The position numbers and the translations under genes are program-made. The notes under the pieces were generated by a model that was not told where the DNA came from, did no database searches, and saw only the letters and a list, made by a program, of their open reading frames with translations. Of a stretch of 64,000 nt of DNA, positions 1-7,908 are shown one piece after another; the stretch's first letter is position 1, and every line of letters begins with the position of its first letter. Source of the stretch: Scalindua sp964584595 (lineage in GTDB: Bacteria; Planctomycetota; Brocadiia; Brocadiales; Scalinduaceae); the NCBI GenBank assembly GCA_964584595.1, contig CAZPAM010000005.1, positions 1-64,000 on the forward strand, in the 5' to 3' direction.

Positions 1-54
1 TTAGACCAGTTACTAATAGATTTAAACGAATCATTAAAAGCTGGAAAAGACTAG
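1..54 (+). CDS. 3' end of a truncated gene, product unknown
   Basis: The window opens inside an open frame that encodes 17 residues (ending in ESLKAGKD) and stops with TAG at 52-54. The fragment is hydrophilic and helix-like, as expected of a protein C-terminus. It is too short to assign to any family and could be a chance open frame at the edge. Confidence 0.35.
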   Translation, partial: LDQLLIDLNESLKAGKD

Positions 55-67
55 GAGATTCTATTTG

Positions 68-96
68 TTGACTCAAATAGTGTCTTTCATTAATTC
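68..96 (+). promoter_or_regulatory. Possible sigma70 promoter of the exported protease gene
   Basis: TTGACT at 68-73 and TAATTC at 91-96 are separated by 17 bases. They lie about 80 bases upstream of the protease start. The -35 element is good and the -10 element is weak, so this is only a candidate. Confidence 0.35.
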
Positions 97-173
97 TTCC
101 ATAATCACAAATCAAGGTGTGACCACCTTCATTCCCTATGCCTTGCACTGGTGAAACGAGGCGTGGAGTCAAT

Positions 174-1235
174 ATGAATAAACTCCCACTGTTGTCGATA
201 CTTCTCAGTCTTACTCTTGTTCACCTCTACACTGCACCAGCGTCCGCACAAACACTTAACCAGGAGTACCTTTCCGAGAGGAATCTAGTTGTTGCTTCTT
301 ATGATTTATTCGCTGAAGATGAAGAGGTAAAGATAGATAACGCTGATGACCTTGATGCCATTAAGGACGAAGTTGCTGACTTGGTCTACCGGGTGGGAGA
401 TGAGTGGAGTAGAAAAGTATTAGGCAAGAGAGACCTCAGAAATAAAAATCTTAAGTTTGTTGAGGAACTTAGCCGGACAGCCAAAGCGACGGCTAAAGTC
501 GCCAGAGGTACAGGTTTCTATTTGGGTCAGTTCAATGGATTTCACTTGATAGCGACCAATTATCATGTCCACATACGGTTAGTTAACGAGCCTGAGGACT
601 ATAAGGTAATTGAGTTTCCGTTTCTTGATTTAAGTTTCAGTTTTGGGCGAACATTTGGTGCCTGGTTGGAGATCGATCTTGCGCTCTTTGCTATTGATGT
701 GGAAAGCAAATGGGATCGGAAAGAACTGCAATCTGTTGCAAAAAATTTTAGTTTTGACTACCCAATCACCAGGAATCAAAAGCTTTTGACAGTTGGATTT
801 GGCCGGGCCAAAAATCACTACAGTGATATGGTGGGCACCTGGGATTCGGATTGTAAGGTCTTCTCAGGAGATAATGAATTTAAGATTCAGTATGGACTAG
901 GTATGAAGGATGCCGTCGTAGGTACTTGGGCCTTTGCAGTCGGATGCGATGCCTCTGACGGTGACTCCGGATCTCCAATCGTTACTCGGGATACCGGGGA
1001 CATCATTGGTATTCTCTGGGGGGCAGCCCCAAAAACCCCTATAGTGCAAAGTTCTCAATCCTTAGACAACATGATCAAAGAAAATAGCCCGGCAATATGG
1101 AAGGATCTTAACTACGCCGTGCCTGCAGTGAAAATCAAGGAGTTTCTGCTTGAAAAGATTAAGTCAGGTGCCATCACAGACAAAGTCGAAAGGAAGACTA
1201 TCCGGGCCTTCCTTAGTGTGGATTCAAGTTCCTAG
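174..1235 (+). CDS. Exported trypsin-like serine protease
   Basis: A 353-residue protein with an N-terminal signal peptide (KLPLLSILLSLTLVHLY core, AxA-like cleavage near APASAQ). A chymotrypsin/trypsin-fold catalytic triad is visible: His131 in ATNYHV, Asp168 in EIDLALF and Ser266 in GDSGSP. An in-frame ATG lies 36 bases upstream at 138. I prefer 174 because it puts the signal peptide at the N-terminus and has a GGAG-type ribosome site just upstream. No PDZ domain is seen, so it is not a standard DegP/HtrA. It probably acts in the periplasm or anammoxosome-side compartment; the substrate is unknown. It appears monocistronic. Confidence 0.8.
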   Translation: MNKLPLLSILLSLTLVHLYTAPASAQTLNQEYLSERNLVVASYDLFAEDEEVKIDNADDLDAIKDEVADLVYRVGDEWSRKVLGKRDLRNKNLKFVEELSRTAKATAKVARGTGFYLGQFNGFHLIATNYHVHIRLVNEPEDYKVIEFPFLDLSFSFGRTFGAWLEIDLALFAIDVESKWDRKELQSVAKNFSFDYPITRNQKLLTVGFGRAKNHYSDMVGTWDSDCKVFSGDNEFKIQYGLGMKDAVVGTWAFAVGCDASDGDSGSPIVTRDTGDIIGILWGAAPKTPIVQSSQSLDNMIKENSPAIWKDLNYAVPAVKIKEFLLEKIKSGAITDKVERKTIRAFLSVDSSS

Positions 1236-1294
1236 CGGTGCTTTTTGTTTCCGGGATTAATCCTGTTTAAAATTTAATTTTCCAGACATAAACT

Positions 1295-3001
1295 ATGTTA
1301 AGTGAACTTTATATCTCCAATTTTGCTCTGATTGATGATATTACAGTAAAATTCAATAAAGGTCTGAATATCTTTACCGGTACTACAGGTGTAGGCAAGT
1401 CTCTAATAATAGGGGCTTTAAACTTTCTCCTCGGTAGCCGGAAAACAAGTGACATTGTCAGAACCGGCAAGAAGGATGTTTCCGTAAGCGGTGTGTTTAT
1501 TATCAAAAATGAACATATTCGTGAAAAGTTAAGGGAACACATTGACAACTTTGATGATGAAGAGATTATCATTCAGAGAAATTTAGACCAAAATGGCCGG
1601 AATCGTTGCAGGCTTAATAATCAACCTATAACTGTCCCTCTATTGAGAGAAATTGGTGAACTATTAGTGACTATACACGGTCAACATGAACACGAGTCAT
1701 TGACCAAACCGCTAAACCAGCTCATTATCCTGGATAGTTTTGGTAAGTTAGATACCTATCGGGATAAATTCACAGATGTTTACACCAAGGCAATCGAGAA
1801 AGAGAGGTTAATACAGTCATTAAACGAACATCAGGAGGCTAGAAAACGGCAGATAGAGCTCTACCAATTTGAGGTAAATGAAATTGAAGGCGCCAACCTA
1901 AAAACCGATGAACTCGACATACTGGAAAAAGAACGTTTCATCCTTGCAAATTCAGAGAAGATTCAGAATACATTGTCATATTGCACTGACAGTTTGTATG
2001 AATCTGACAATTCTATAATTTCAAGGTTGAAAGAGATCTCAAATGAATTGAGTAAAATAAAAGATATTGACGATAGTTTTGAAAATCCACTGGAAGTCTG
2101 CAATCAATCTCTTTTTCAATTAGAAGACGTGGCTATTACGCTAAGTAAATGCGTAGAAGGACATGACTTTGACCCTGAACGACTAGAACAGATAGAGGGC
2201 AGAATTGAAACCATTCACCGTCTTAAAGGTAAATATGGCGAAACGATAGAAGAGATACTCTCATATTGTAAGGAATCAAAAACAAAACTGGAGCAACTCC
2301 TGAAGGAAAATCAAGACCTTGGCAGCACCGAGAAAGAGTTGGAAGAATTAAGAAAATCTGTCATTGATTCCGGCAGAAAATTGACGAAATTACGCGAAAA
2401 GGCCAGTACAAAGCTATCTAACCTTGTTAAAAAAGAACTGTCAGATCTGGGTATTGCTAACGGTAGATTTGATATAGATATCTCATCGCTAGATATAACT
2501 AATACAGAACAGTTTAATTTAGAAGATGGCAGTAGATCGGGATTTGATCATATCGAATTCATGTTCTCGTCCAACCCCGGTGAAGAGCTTAAGCCGCTCA
2601 GGAAAATTGCTTCAGGCGGTGAAATCTCCAGAATAATGCTGGCATTGAAACGGCATCTTGCATCTGCCGATCAAACTCCTGTCCTTATATTCGATGAAAT
2701 AGATGCTAATATTGGCGGCAGGATGGGACGAATCATTGGTGAAAAGCTAAGACTGGTTTCGAAGTCACATCAGGTTACCTGTATTACCCACCTGCCCCAG
2801 ATAGCAAGTTATGCAGAACAGCACTTTAAGGTGAACAAATTTGTTGAAAATACTAAAACATTTGTAACTATCGATATACTTTCAACAAAAGAACGTCTCG
2901 AAGAGATTGCGGAAATGATAAGGGGTACGGAAAAGACCGAAGTCACAAGAAAACAGGCAAAAGAGATGATTGACGATGCCAGGAAATTTGTAACTGCATA
3001 G
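1295..3001 (+). CDS. recN: DNA repair ATPase RecN
   Basis: An SMC-like ATPase of recombinational double-strand break repair, 568 residues (normal for RecN). The N-terminal ABC half carries the Walker A sequence GTTGVGKS at residues 29-36. A long coiled-coil middle follows (about 160-400). The C-terminal half has the signature SGGE at 440-443 and Walker B LIFDEIDANIGG with Asp467. The usual RecN Walker A is GETGAGKS, so Glu to Thr and Ala to Val are mild departures; the invariant G-K-S is kept. It stands alone, with 216 AT-rich bases after it in which I see no gene. Confidence 0.93.
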   Translation: MLSELYISNFALIDDITVKFNKGLNIFTGTTGVGKSLIIGALNFLLGSRKTSDIVRTGKKDVSVSGVFIIKNEHIREKLREHIDNFDDEEIIIQRNLDQNGRNRCRLNNQPITVPLLREIGELLVTIHGQHEHESLTKPLNQLIILDSFGKLDTYRDKFTDVYTKAIEKERLIQSLNEHQEARKRQIELYQFEVNEIEGANLKTDELDILEKERFILANSEKIQNTLSYCTDSLYESDNSIISRLKEISNELSKIKDIDDSFENPLEVCNQSLFQLEDVAITLSKCVEGHDFDPERLEQIEGRIETIHRLKGKYGETIEEILSYCKESKTKLEQLLKENQDLGSTEKELEELRKSVIDSGRKLTKLREKASTKLSNLVKKELSDLGIANGRFDIDISSLDITNTEQFNLEDGSRSGFDHIEFMFSSNPGEELKPLRKIASGGEISRIMLALKRHLASADQTPVLIFDEIDANIGGRMGRIIGEKLRLVSKSHQVTCITHLPQIASYAEQHFKVNKFVENTKTFVTIDILSTKERLEEIAEMIRGTEKTEVTRKQAKEMIDDARKFVTA

Positions 3002-3217
3002 CCGCTATTTATAAACATTTTTAAATTCTTCTTGACTTTATAGTCTTTTATCGTATATTTGCGATATAAGATTAACAACATGATCTCAGCATAATTTAAT
3101 AACAAGGAAAATAATGTTGAAATCTTACGGGTTTTTGTTTTAATGCAATACAACATCCTTTAAAATGACCTGACAAGAATAATTATATTTCAATTTATCA
3201 TTTTTTAACAGACCATC

Positions 3218-3892
3218 ATGAGAACTCTTGTAAAACTATTTGCGAAATCACCATTTGCCCCACTTCAAAAGCATATGGACGATGTAAACGAATGTGTCAA
3301 GAAAGTGAAAGAGATTTTTGAGGCTATGGAGGAAAACGATTTCAAGTCAGTCTCACGAATATCCAGAGAAATATCAAAGCTTGAGGCGAAGGCAGATACT
3401 ACAAAAAATGAATTGCGCAATCATCTTCCTGGTGGCCTGTTTATGCCAATCAGCAAGACTGCACTATTGGAAATCTTATCATTACAGGATGATATTGCGG
3501 ACGATTGTGAAGATATAGGAGTATTGCTTACACTTAAAGATATTACACTAAAGGATGTAATCAAGGATGATTTCAAAGGCTTCTTAAGCAAGAATTTTGA
3601 GACTTATGAACTTATCAAAGAGATTATAGATGAGTTTGATAATCTACTTGAAACCTCTTTTACAGGCCGTGAGGCTGAAAAAGTCAAGACTATGGTTAGC
3701 AATGTAGCCCTGAAGGAACATGAGACCGATCTGGCTCAACGAAAGCTACTTAAAAATATTTTCAAAAATGAAGACCAATTTACACATGCTGAGTTTCAAT
3801 TGTGGTTATTAATACTGAGAGAAATTAGAACGTTATCTAACACATCTGAAAAGTTAGCCCACCGTATCCGTAATCTACTTGACCTGGAATAA
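3218..3892 (+). CDS. PhoU-like DUF47 family protein, phosphate transporter accessory
   Basis: A 224-residue all-helical cytoplasmic protein of the DUF47/TIGR00153 family, distant relatives of PhoU. Acidic helices with the family pattern can be seen (LQDDIADDCEDIGVLL near residues 89-104). Members of this family are commonly encoded directly upstream of Pit phosphate permeases and are thought to gate them. Here the pit gene starts 24 bases downstream, supporting a two-gene transport unit. No membrane segment or signal peptide. Confidence 0.85.
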   Translation: MRTLVKLFAKSPFAPLQKHMDDVNECVKKVKEIFEAMEENDFKSVSRISREISKLEAKADTTKNELRNHLPGGLFMPISKTALLEILSLQDDIADDCEDIGVLLTLKDITLKDVIKDDFKGFLSKNFETYELIKEIIDEFDNLLETSFTGREAEKVKTMVSNVALKEHETDLAQRKLLKNIFKNEDQFTHAEFQLWLLILREIRTLSNTSEKLAHRIRNLLDLE

Positions 3893-3916
3893 TGATTAAG
3901 ATAAAGAGAGAGTTAC

Positions 3917-5338
3917 TTGAGCCCTGAAACAATACTCATTGTTTTAGCCCTGTGCATCAGTTTCTATATGGCCTGGAATATTGGTGCCAATGATGTGGCA
4001 AATGCCATGGGTACCTCTGTCGGCTCAGGGGCTTTAACTCTTAAATGGGCTATACTTGTCGCCGCCCTCATGGAATTCGCAGGGGCATTTCTAGTTGGCT
4101 CACACGTCACAAACACCGTCAGAAAAGGAATTATTGAACCCGCCATATTTACTGCAGATCCAAACAGCTATATATATGGGATGATTGCAGCGTTATTGGC
4201 TGCCGGTGCATGGCTGAACATTGCTTCTTATAAAGGTTGGCCCGTTTCTACCACTCATGCAATCGTTGGAGCCGTTTTGGGATTTGGTATCTTATTCAGC
4301 GGCTTCGGCGCTATTCACTGGAACAAAGTATCACAGATTGCCGCGAGTTGGGTGGTATCACCTGTTTTAAGCGGGGCAATCTCTTTCACGATATTCATTC
4401 TTTTGAGAAGGATTATTTTTTATTCGAAAACTCCGGTCGATTCAGCTAAAAGGATGACACCATTTTTAGTGTTTTTTGTTATTGGAATACTGACACTAGT
4501 GATGGTTTTCAAGGGATTAAAGAATCTTCACCTTGATCTACCTCTATATCATGCTCTGACACTTGCTGCATTGATCGGATTATTAGGCGCTCTTATTAGT
4601 ATACCTCTGGTCAGAAGGGTCAAGTCTACTAGAGCTGAAAGTGAAGAGGAGTATATTGATCCGAAAGTCGAAAAGAGCATGCAGAAGGCTGTGATGCATC
4701 TTAGAAGGGTAAAAGAATCTGCAACCGGAGAACTTTCTGAGGAAATCACCAAAGTGTTGGATAAATCAGAAAATATATCTAACCGGTTAGAGAAATACAC
4801 TCATGTAAAACATGTCAGTACCGAATATATAACAGTAGAAAAGATATTTGTTTATTTGCAAATATTGAGTGCATGTTTTGTCGCTTTTGCCCATGGTGCA
4901 AACGATGTCGCCAACGCTATTGGGCCATTGGCGGGTGTTCTGTCTGCAATAGAGAATGGAGTGGTAGGAATGAAGGCGCAGGTACCCATATTAGTTCTTT
5001 TGTTAGGAGGCCTGGGTATTGTTATCGGACTTGCCACCTGGGGATGGCGTGTTATCGAAACCATAGGAAAATACATTACAGAATTAACCCCAACAAGGGG
5101 CTTTGCTGCTGAATTTGGTGCCGCCATAACTATTGTATTGGCCTCTAAACTTGCCTTGCCGGTATCCACTACTCATACTCTGGTAGGTGCCGTTCTCGGT
5201 GTAGGGCTCGCCAGAGGCTTAAACTCATTAAACCTGAGAACCATTCGAGAAATAGCCATCTCCTGGGTAGTTACAATCCCTGCCGCTGCAATGTTAACAG
5301 GAGTATTCTATTTTATAATCAAATATTCATTTTCCTGA
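3917..5338 (+). CDS. pit: Inorganic phosphate transporter, PiT family
   Basis: A 473-residue membrane permease for low-affinity, cation-coupled phosphate uptake. Both halves of the inverted PiT repeat carry the signature: GANDVANAMGTSVGSGAL near residue 23 and GANDVANAIGPLAG near residue 328. Each is followed by a PVSTTH motif (residues about 111 and 416). A charged loop of about 70 residues separates the halves. The start is TTG at 3917, preceded by a purine-rich AGAGAGAG ribosome site. It is translated with the PhoU-like gene upstream, and cobM follows after 7 bases. Confidence 0.93.
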   Translation: MSPETILIVLALCISFYMAWNIGANDVANAMGTSVGSGALTLKWAILVAALMEFAGAFLVGSHVTNTVRKGIIEPAIFTADPNSYIYGMIAALLAAGAWLNIASYKGWPVSTTHAIVGAVLGFGILFSGFGAIHWNKVSQIAASWVVSPVLSGAISFTIFILLRRIIFYSKTPVDSAKRMTPFLVFFVIGILTLVMVFKGLKNLHLDLPLYHALTLAALIGLLGALISIPLVRRVKSTRAESEEEYIDPKVEKSMQKAVMHLRRVKESATGELSEEITKVLDKSENISNRLEKYTHVKHVSTEYITVEKIFVYLQILSACFVAFAHGANDVANAIGPLAGVLSAIENGVVGMKAQVPILVLLLGGLGIVIGLATWGWRVIETIGKYITELTPTRGFAAEFGAAITIVLASKLALPVSTTHTLVGAVLGVGLARGLNSLNLRTIREIAISWVVTIPAAAMLTGVFYFIIKYSFS

Positions 5339-5345
5339 AAACAGT

Positions 5346-6110
5346 ATGAAGGTATACTTCATTGGCGCCGGCCCTGGTGACCCGGAACTCATAACCGTAA
5401 AGGGAAAGAAAACAATTGAAATGTCCGGATATTGTATATATGCGGGGTCACTGGTAAATGCTGACATCCTTAAGTATTGCAGTAAAGATACCAGGATATA
5501 TGATTCTGCATCCATGTCCCTGGAAGAAATCATAGATATAATAGAAGAAGCAAGAGACAATAATAAAGATGTTGCCAGGGTCCATACAGGCGATCCATCG
5601 ATTTACGGGGCAATACAGGAACAAATGTCAGAACTGGATAAGCGTGGGATTGATTATGAAGTGGTTCCCGGTGTGAGTTCTTTTCTGGCGGCAGCATCAA
5701 CATTAAAGCAGGAACTTACTTTACCGGGTGTATCGCAAACTGTAATTATAACGCGTATTGAGGGTAGAACACCCGTACCTGAAGCAGAAGGATTAGAGGT
5801 TCTCGCAAAATCGAAAGCAACACTTTGCATATTCTTGAGCGTTAATGAGATTGATAAAGTTGTAAGCATTCTCAGCCCTGCTTATGGAAACAATTGCCCA
5901 GTTGCGATTGTGTACAAAGCAAGCTGGAAGGATGAAAAGGTTATCATCTCCAAGCTTAGCGATGTCGCAGACGAAATAACCCGGAATGGCATCAAGAAGA
6001 CTGCTATAATTATTGTAGGTGATGTTCTGTCTAAAAACTTCGAATATTCAAAACTTTACGACAAACATTTCAACCACTCATACCGCCACAAATCACACAA
6101 TACCACATAA
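5346..6110 (+). CDS. cobM: Precorrin-4/cobalt-precorrin-4 C11-methyltransferase
   Basis: A tetrapyrrole SAM methyltransferase of the cobalamin pathway (CobM/CbiF), 254 residues. The N-terminal SAM-binding loop VYFIGAGPGDPELITVKG is clear. So are the family motifs YAGSLVN (about 37-43), HTGDPSIYGA (about 80-89) and PGVSSFLAAA (about 107-116), which distinguish CobM from CobI/CobJ. No other corrin gene is next to it. It begins 7 bases after pit and is likely co-transcribed with it, an unusual pairing. B12 would be needed by the cobalamin-type radical SAM protein at 44.8-46.5 kb. Confidence 0.92.
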   Translation: MKVYFIGAGPGDPELITVKGKKTIEMSGYCIYAGSLVNADILKYCSKDTRIYDSASMSLEEIIDIIEEARDNNKDVARVHTGDPSIYGAIQEQMSELDKRGIDYEVVPGVSSFLAAASTLKQELTLPGVSQTVIITRIEGRTPVPEAEGLEVLAKSKATLCIFLSVNEIDKVVSILSPAYGNNCPVAIVYKASWKDEKVIISKLSDVADEITRNGIKKTAIIIVGDVLSKNFEYSKLYDKHFNHSYRHKSHNTT

Positions 6111-6184
6111 TTTTTATAAGTTGATTTTTGACATCCCTCAACATATAATCAGAAGTTTGATATTTCTTTATACTTGAAAAGTCT

Positions 6185-6490
6185 ATGAACAAGTGCCCAA
6201 GCTGTTCGAAGCCATTACAATTTAAAGCAATGACAAGTATTGTTTATGGCTTTATCCCCTCTTGTAATAAGAATACATTCGAATGTACAGACTGTAAAAC
6301 AACGATAGTCAAGTTAAATTGGTTCTTGATAAATTTTTACTTTTTGTTGGGAACGATACTTTTATTGGAAACAATATTTCTTGGCTTCAAAATGCTACCG
6401 ATACTTTTGAATTTATTTAACATATTGCTTGGATTAGGGTGTTACGCAATGATCGTAAAAGGGTTTCGGTCAAGACTTAAAGGCAATTAA
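6185..6490 (+). CDS. Small zinc-ribbon membrane protein, unknown function
   Basis: A 101-residue protein beginning MNKCPSCSKPL, with a second CxxC (ECTDCK) about 30 residues later, so a Cys4 zinc ribbon. Two hydrophobic helices follow (residues about 43-63 and 66-88) and then a basic tail. This ribbon-plus-two-helices plan is common among uncharacterised bacterial membrane proteins. I cannot name its partner. It lies 17 bases upstream of the FmdE-like gene and may be co-transcribed with it. Confidence 0.6.
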   Translation: MNKCPSCSKPLQFKAMTSIVYGFIPSCNKNTFECTDCKTTIVKLNWFLINFYFLLGTILLLETIFLGFKMLPILLNLFNILLGLGCYAMIVKGFRSRLKGN

Positions 6491-6507
6491 ACTAATGGAG
6501 GTTTATA

Positions 6508-7239
6508 TTGAGACAACGAAGAATGAGGTTTTTCGGATTTCTACAAATATTTTTATCTTTTTTATTTTTATTTATAGTGTGTGGAGGAAAAATAATGGCA
6601 GAAGGACAGACTAAGTTTAACAAGGATTTCTTTGATCAGGTAAAACCAATTAAAATGAAAGATCCACTTGCTGTGGCATTGGGCGCCATGGACAAGGATG
6701 AGCCGTTTATATATAGATATGAAGATGCTGTGAAAACTGCCGGTCATTCATGTCTCGCTGTTTCAGGTGCATATAGACTAACTCAGACTGCGATAAATCA
6801 CCTATATGGAGATGAAATTCCTTCCAGAGGTGATATAAAGGTAACATTTAAAGGCGGTATAGATTACAGGGTAAATGGGCCAATCTCTCAGGTAGTTACG
6901 CTTATAACCGGTGCTGCCGGAGATAATGGATTTCACGGATTAGGAGGCGGCAGATTCAACAGGCATAATCTACTGACTTTTGATGAAAGCAGCGAGGCAC
7001 CTGCAGGCTCAATATGCGCAGCAATCTTTGAGAGGACTGACAGTGGAAAATCGGTAGAGGTTTCTTATAACAATAGTATGCTGCCAGGTAATCCAAAGAT
7101 GGGAGACCTAATGCCTCTTGCAGTTAGTGGAACAGGTACCGATGAGGAGATTAAAGAGTTCGGTGATCTATGGCACGATAGGGTCAAAATGGTACTGCTG
7201 GGTGATTATGAAGGTATGTTTGTTGTAAAAGAAGAATAA
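6508..7239 (+). CDS. Exported FmdE-like domain protein
   Basis: A 243-residue protein with a basic N-terminus and one hydrophobic stretch (about residues 9-25), so exported or membrane-anchored. The segment around AGHSCLAVSGAYR (His80, Cys82) resembles the H-x-C-x-G-x-R core of FmdE-type proteins, which are associated with molybdenum enzymes. The stretch GGGRFNRHNLLTFDES also fits that fold. A secreted form is not the textbook cytoplasmic FmdE. TTG at 6508 follows a good GGAGG site; ATG at 6523 is an alternative. A strong hairpin terminator follows. Assignment rests on motif resemblance only. Confidence 0.55.
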   Translation: MRQRRMRFFGFLQIFLSFLFLFIVCGGKIMAEGQTKFNKDFFDQVKPIKMKDPLAVALGAMDKDEPFIYRYEDAVKTAGHSCLAVSGAYRLTQTAINHLYGDEIPSRGDIKVTFKGGIDYRVNGPISQVVTLITGAAGDNGFHGLGGGRFNRHNLLTFDESSEAPAGSICAAIFERTDSGKSVEVSYNNSMLPGNPKMGDLMPLAVSGTGTDEEIKEFGDLWHDRVKMVLLGDYEGMFVVKEE

Positions 7240-7266
7240 GTCCTGGTTCCGACACAATAACAAAAT

Positions 7267-7309
7267 CTACTGGCTGTTTGTCCCTTAGGCAGCCAGTAGA
7301 GTCTTTTTT
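7267..7309 (+). terminator. Rho-independent terminator of the FmdE-like gene
   Basis: A perfect 10-bp stem (CTACTGGCTG at 7267-7276, CAGCCAGTAG at 7290-7299) with a 13-base loop, followed by AGTC and six T (7304-7309). The right arm and the T-run lie inside the 3' end of the convergent pgsA, whose stop codon sits in the loop. Confidence 0.85.
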
Positions 7310-7893
7310 GCTGAGAGTACATAGGTTATCCCCGAACCAATGGTGACTACAACAGTAATCCACATGAAAACAGAGACCAGGTTTTCAGCCCAGCCTACAT
7401 TTTCAAAGTATGCATAGTGGAGGATCAATGCACAGATAGTCCATGATTGTATAAACATCTTAGTCTTTCCCCACATATTACTGGCAAACTTGACTCCCTT
7501 AGATTCAGAAAACCCCCTTATACTACTTACAAAGAATTCTCTGGCCACTATTACAATTACCATCCATGGTGCAATAAGATCCTTTGCTATATTAATAAAA
7601 ATAATAAATGCTCCACAGATAATAACTTTGTCCACAAATGGATCCACTATACGACCCAGATCTGTTGATAAGTCCCACTTTCTGGCAAGATATCCATCCA
7701 GCCAATCCGTAACAACTGCAACGAAAAAGATAATCAAAGCCAAGTTAAAATGCCTGTATGTTAAAAGGACAAAAAAAACAATGGCAAGCAACAATCTCGA
7801 TAGTGTTATTCTGTTCGGGAGATTAAAAACAGCACTTTTCCTTAAATTAATCTCCTCCGCCGGGTCATCGGTTTTCTTATATTCAGTAACCAT
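7285..7893 (-). CDS. pgsA: CDP-diacylglycerol-glycerol-3-phosphate 3-phosphatidyltransferase
   Basis: A membrane enzyme of phosphatidylglycerol synthesis, 202 residues. The CDP-alcohol phosphotransferase motif D-x2-D-G-x2-A-R-x8-G-x3-D-x3-D is complete in the segment DWLDGYLARKWD to DPFVDK (about residues 63-90). About five membrane helices are visible. The N-terminal extension is hydrophilic and begins MVTEYKKTDD. It is the last gene of the minus-strand operon that begins at pheA and lies 15 bases after ftsK. Its 3' end doubles as the terminator of the opposing gene. Confidence 0.9.
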   Translation of the reverse strand: MVTEYKKTDDPAEEINLRKSAVFNLPNRITLSRLLLAIVFFVLLTYRHFNLALIIFFVAVVTDWLDGYLARKWDLSTDLGRIVDPFVDKVIICGAFIIFINIAKDLIAPWMVIVIVAREFFVSSIRGFSESKGVKFASNMWGKTKMFIQSWTICALILHYAYFENVGWAENLVSVFMWITVVVTIGSGITYVLSAKKTLLAA

Positions 7894-7908
7894 AATTTAA
7901 ATGACAGT

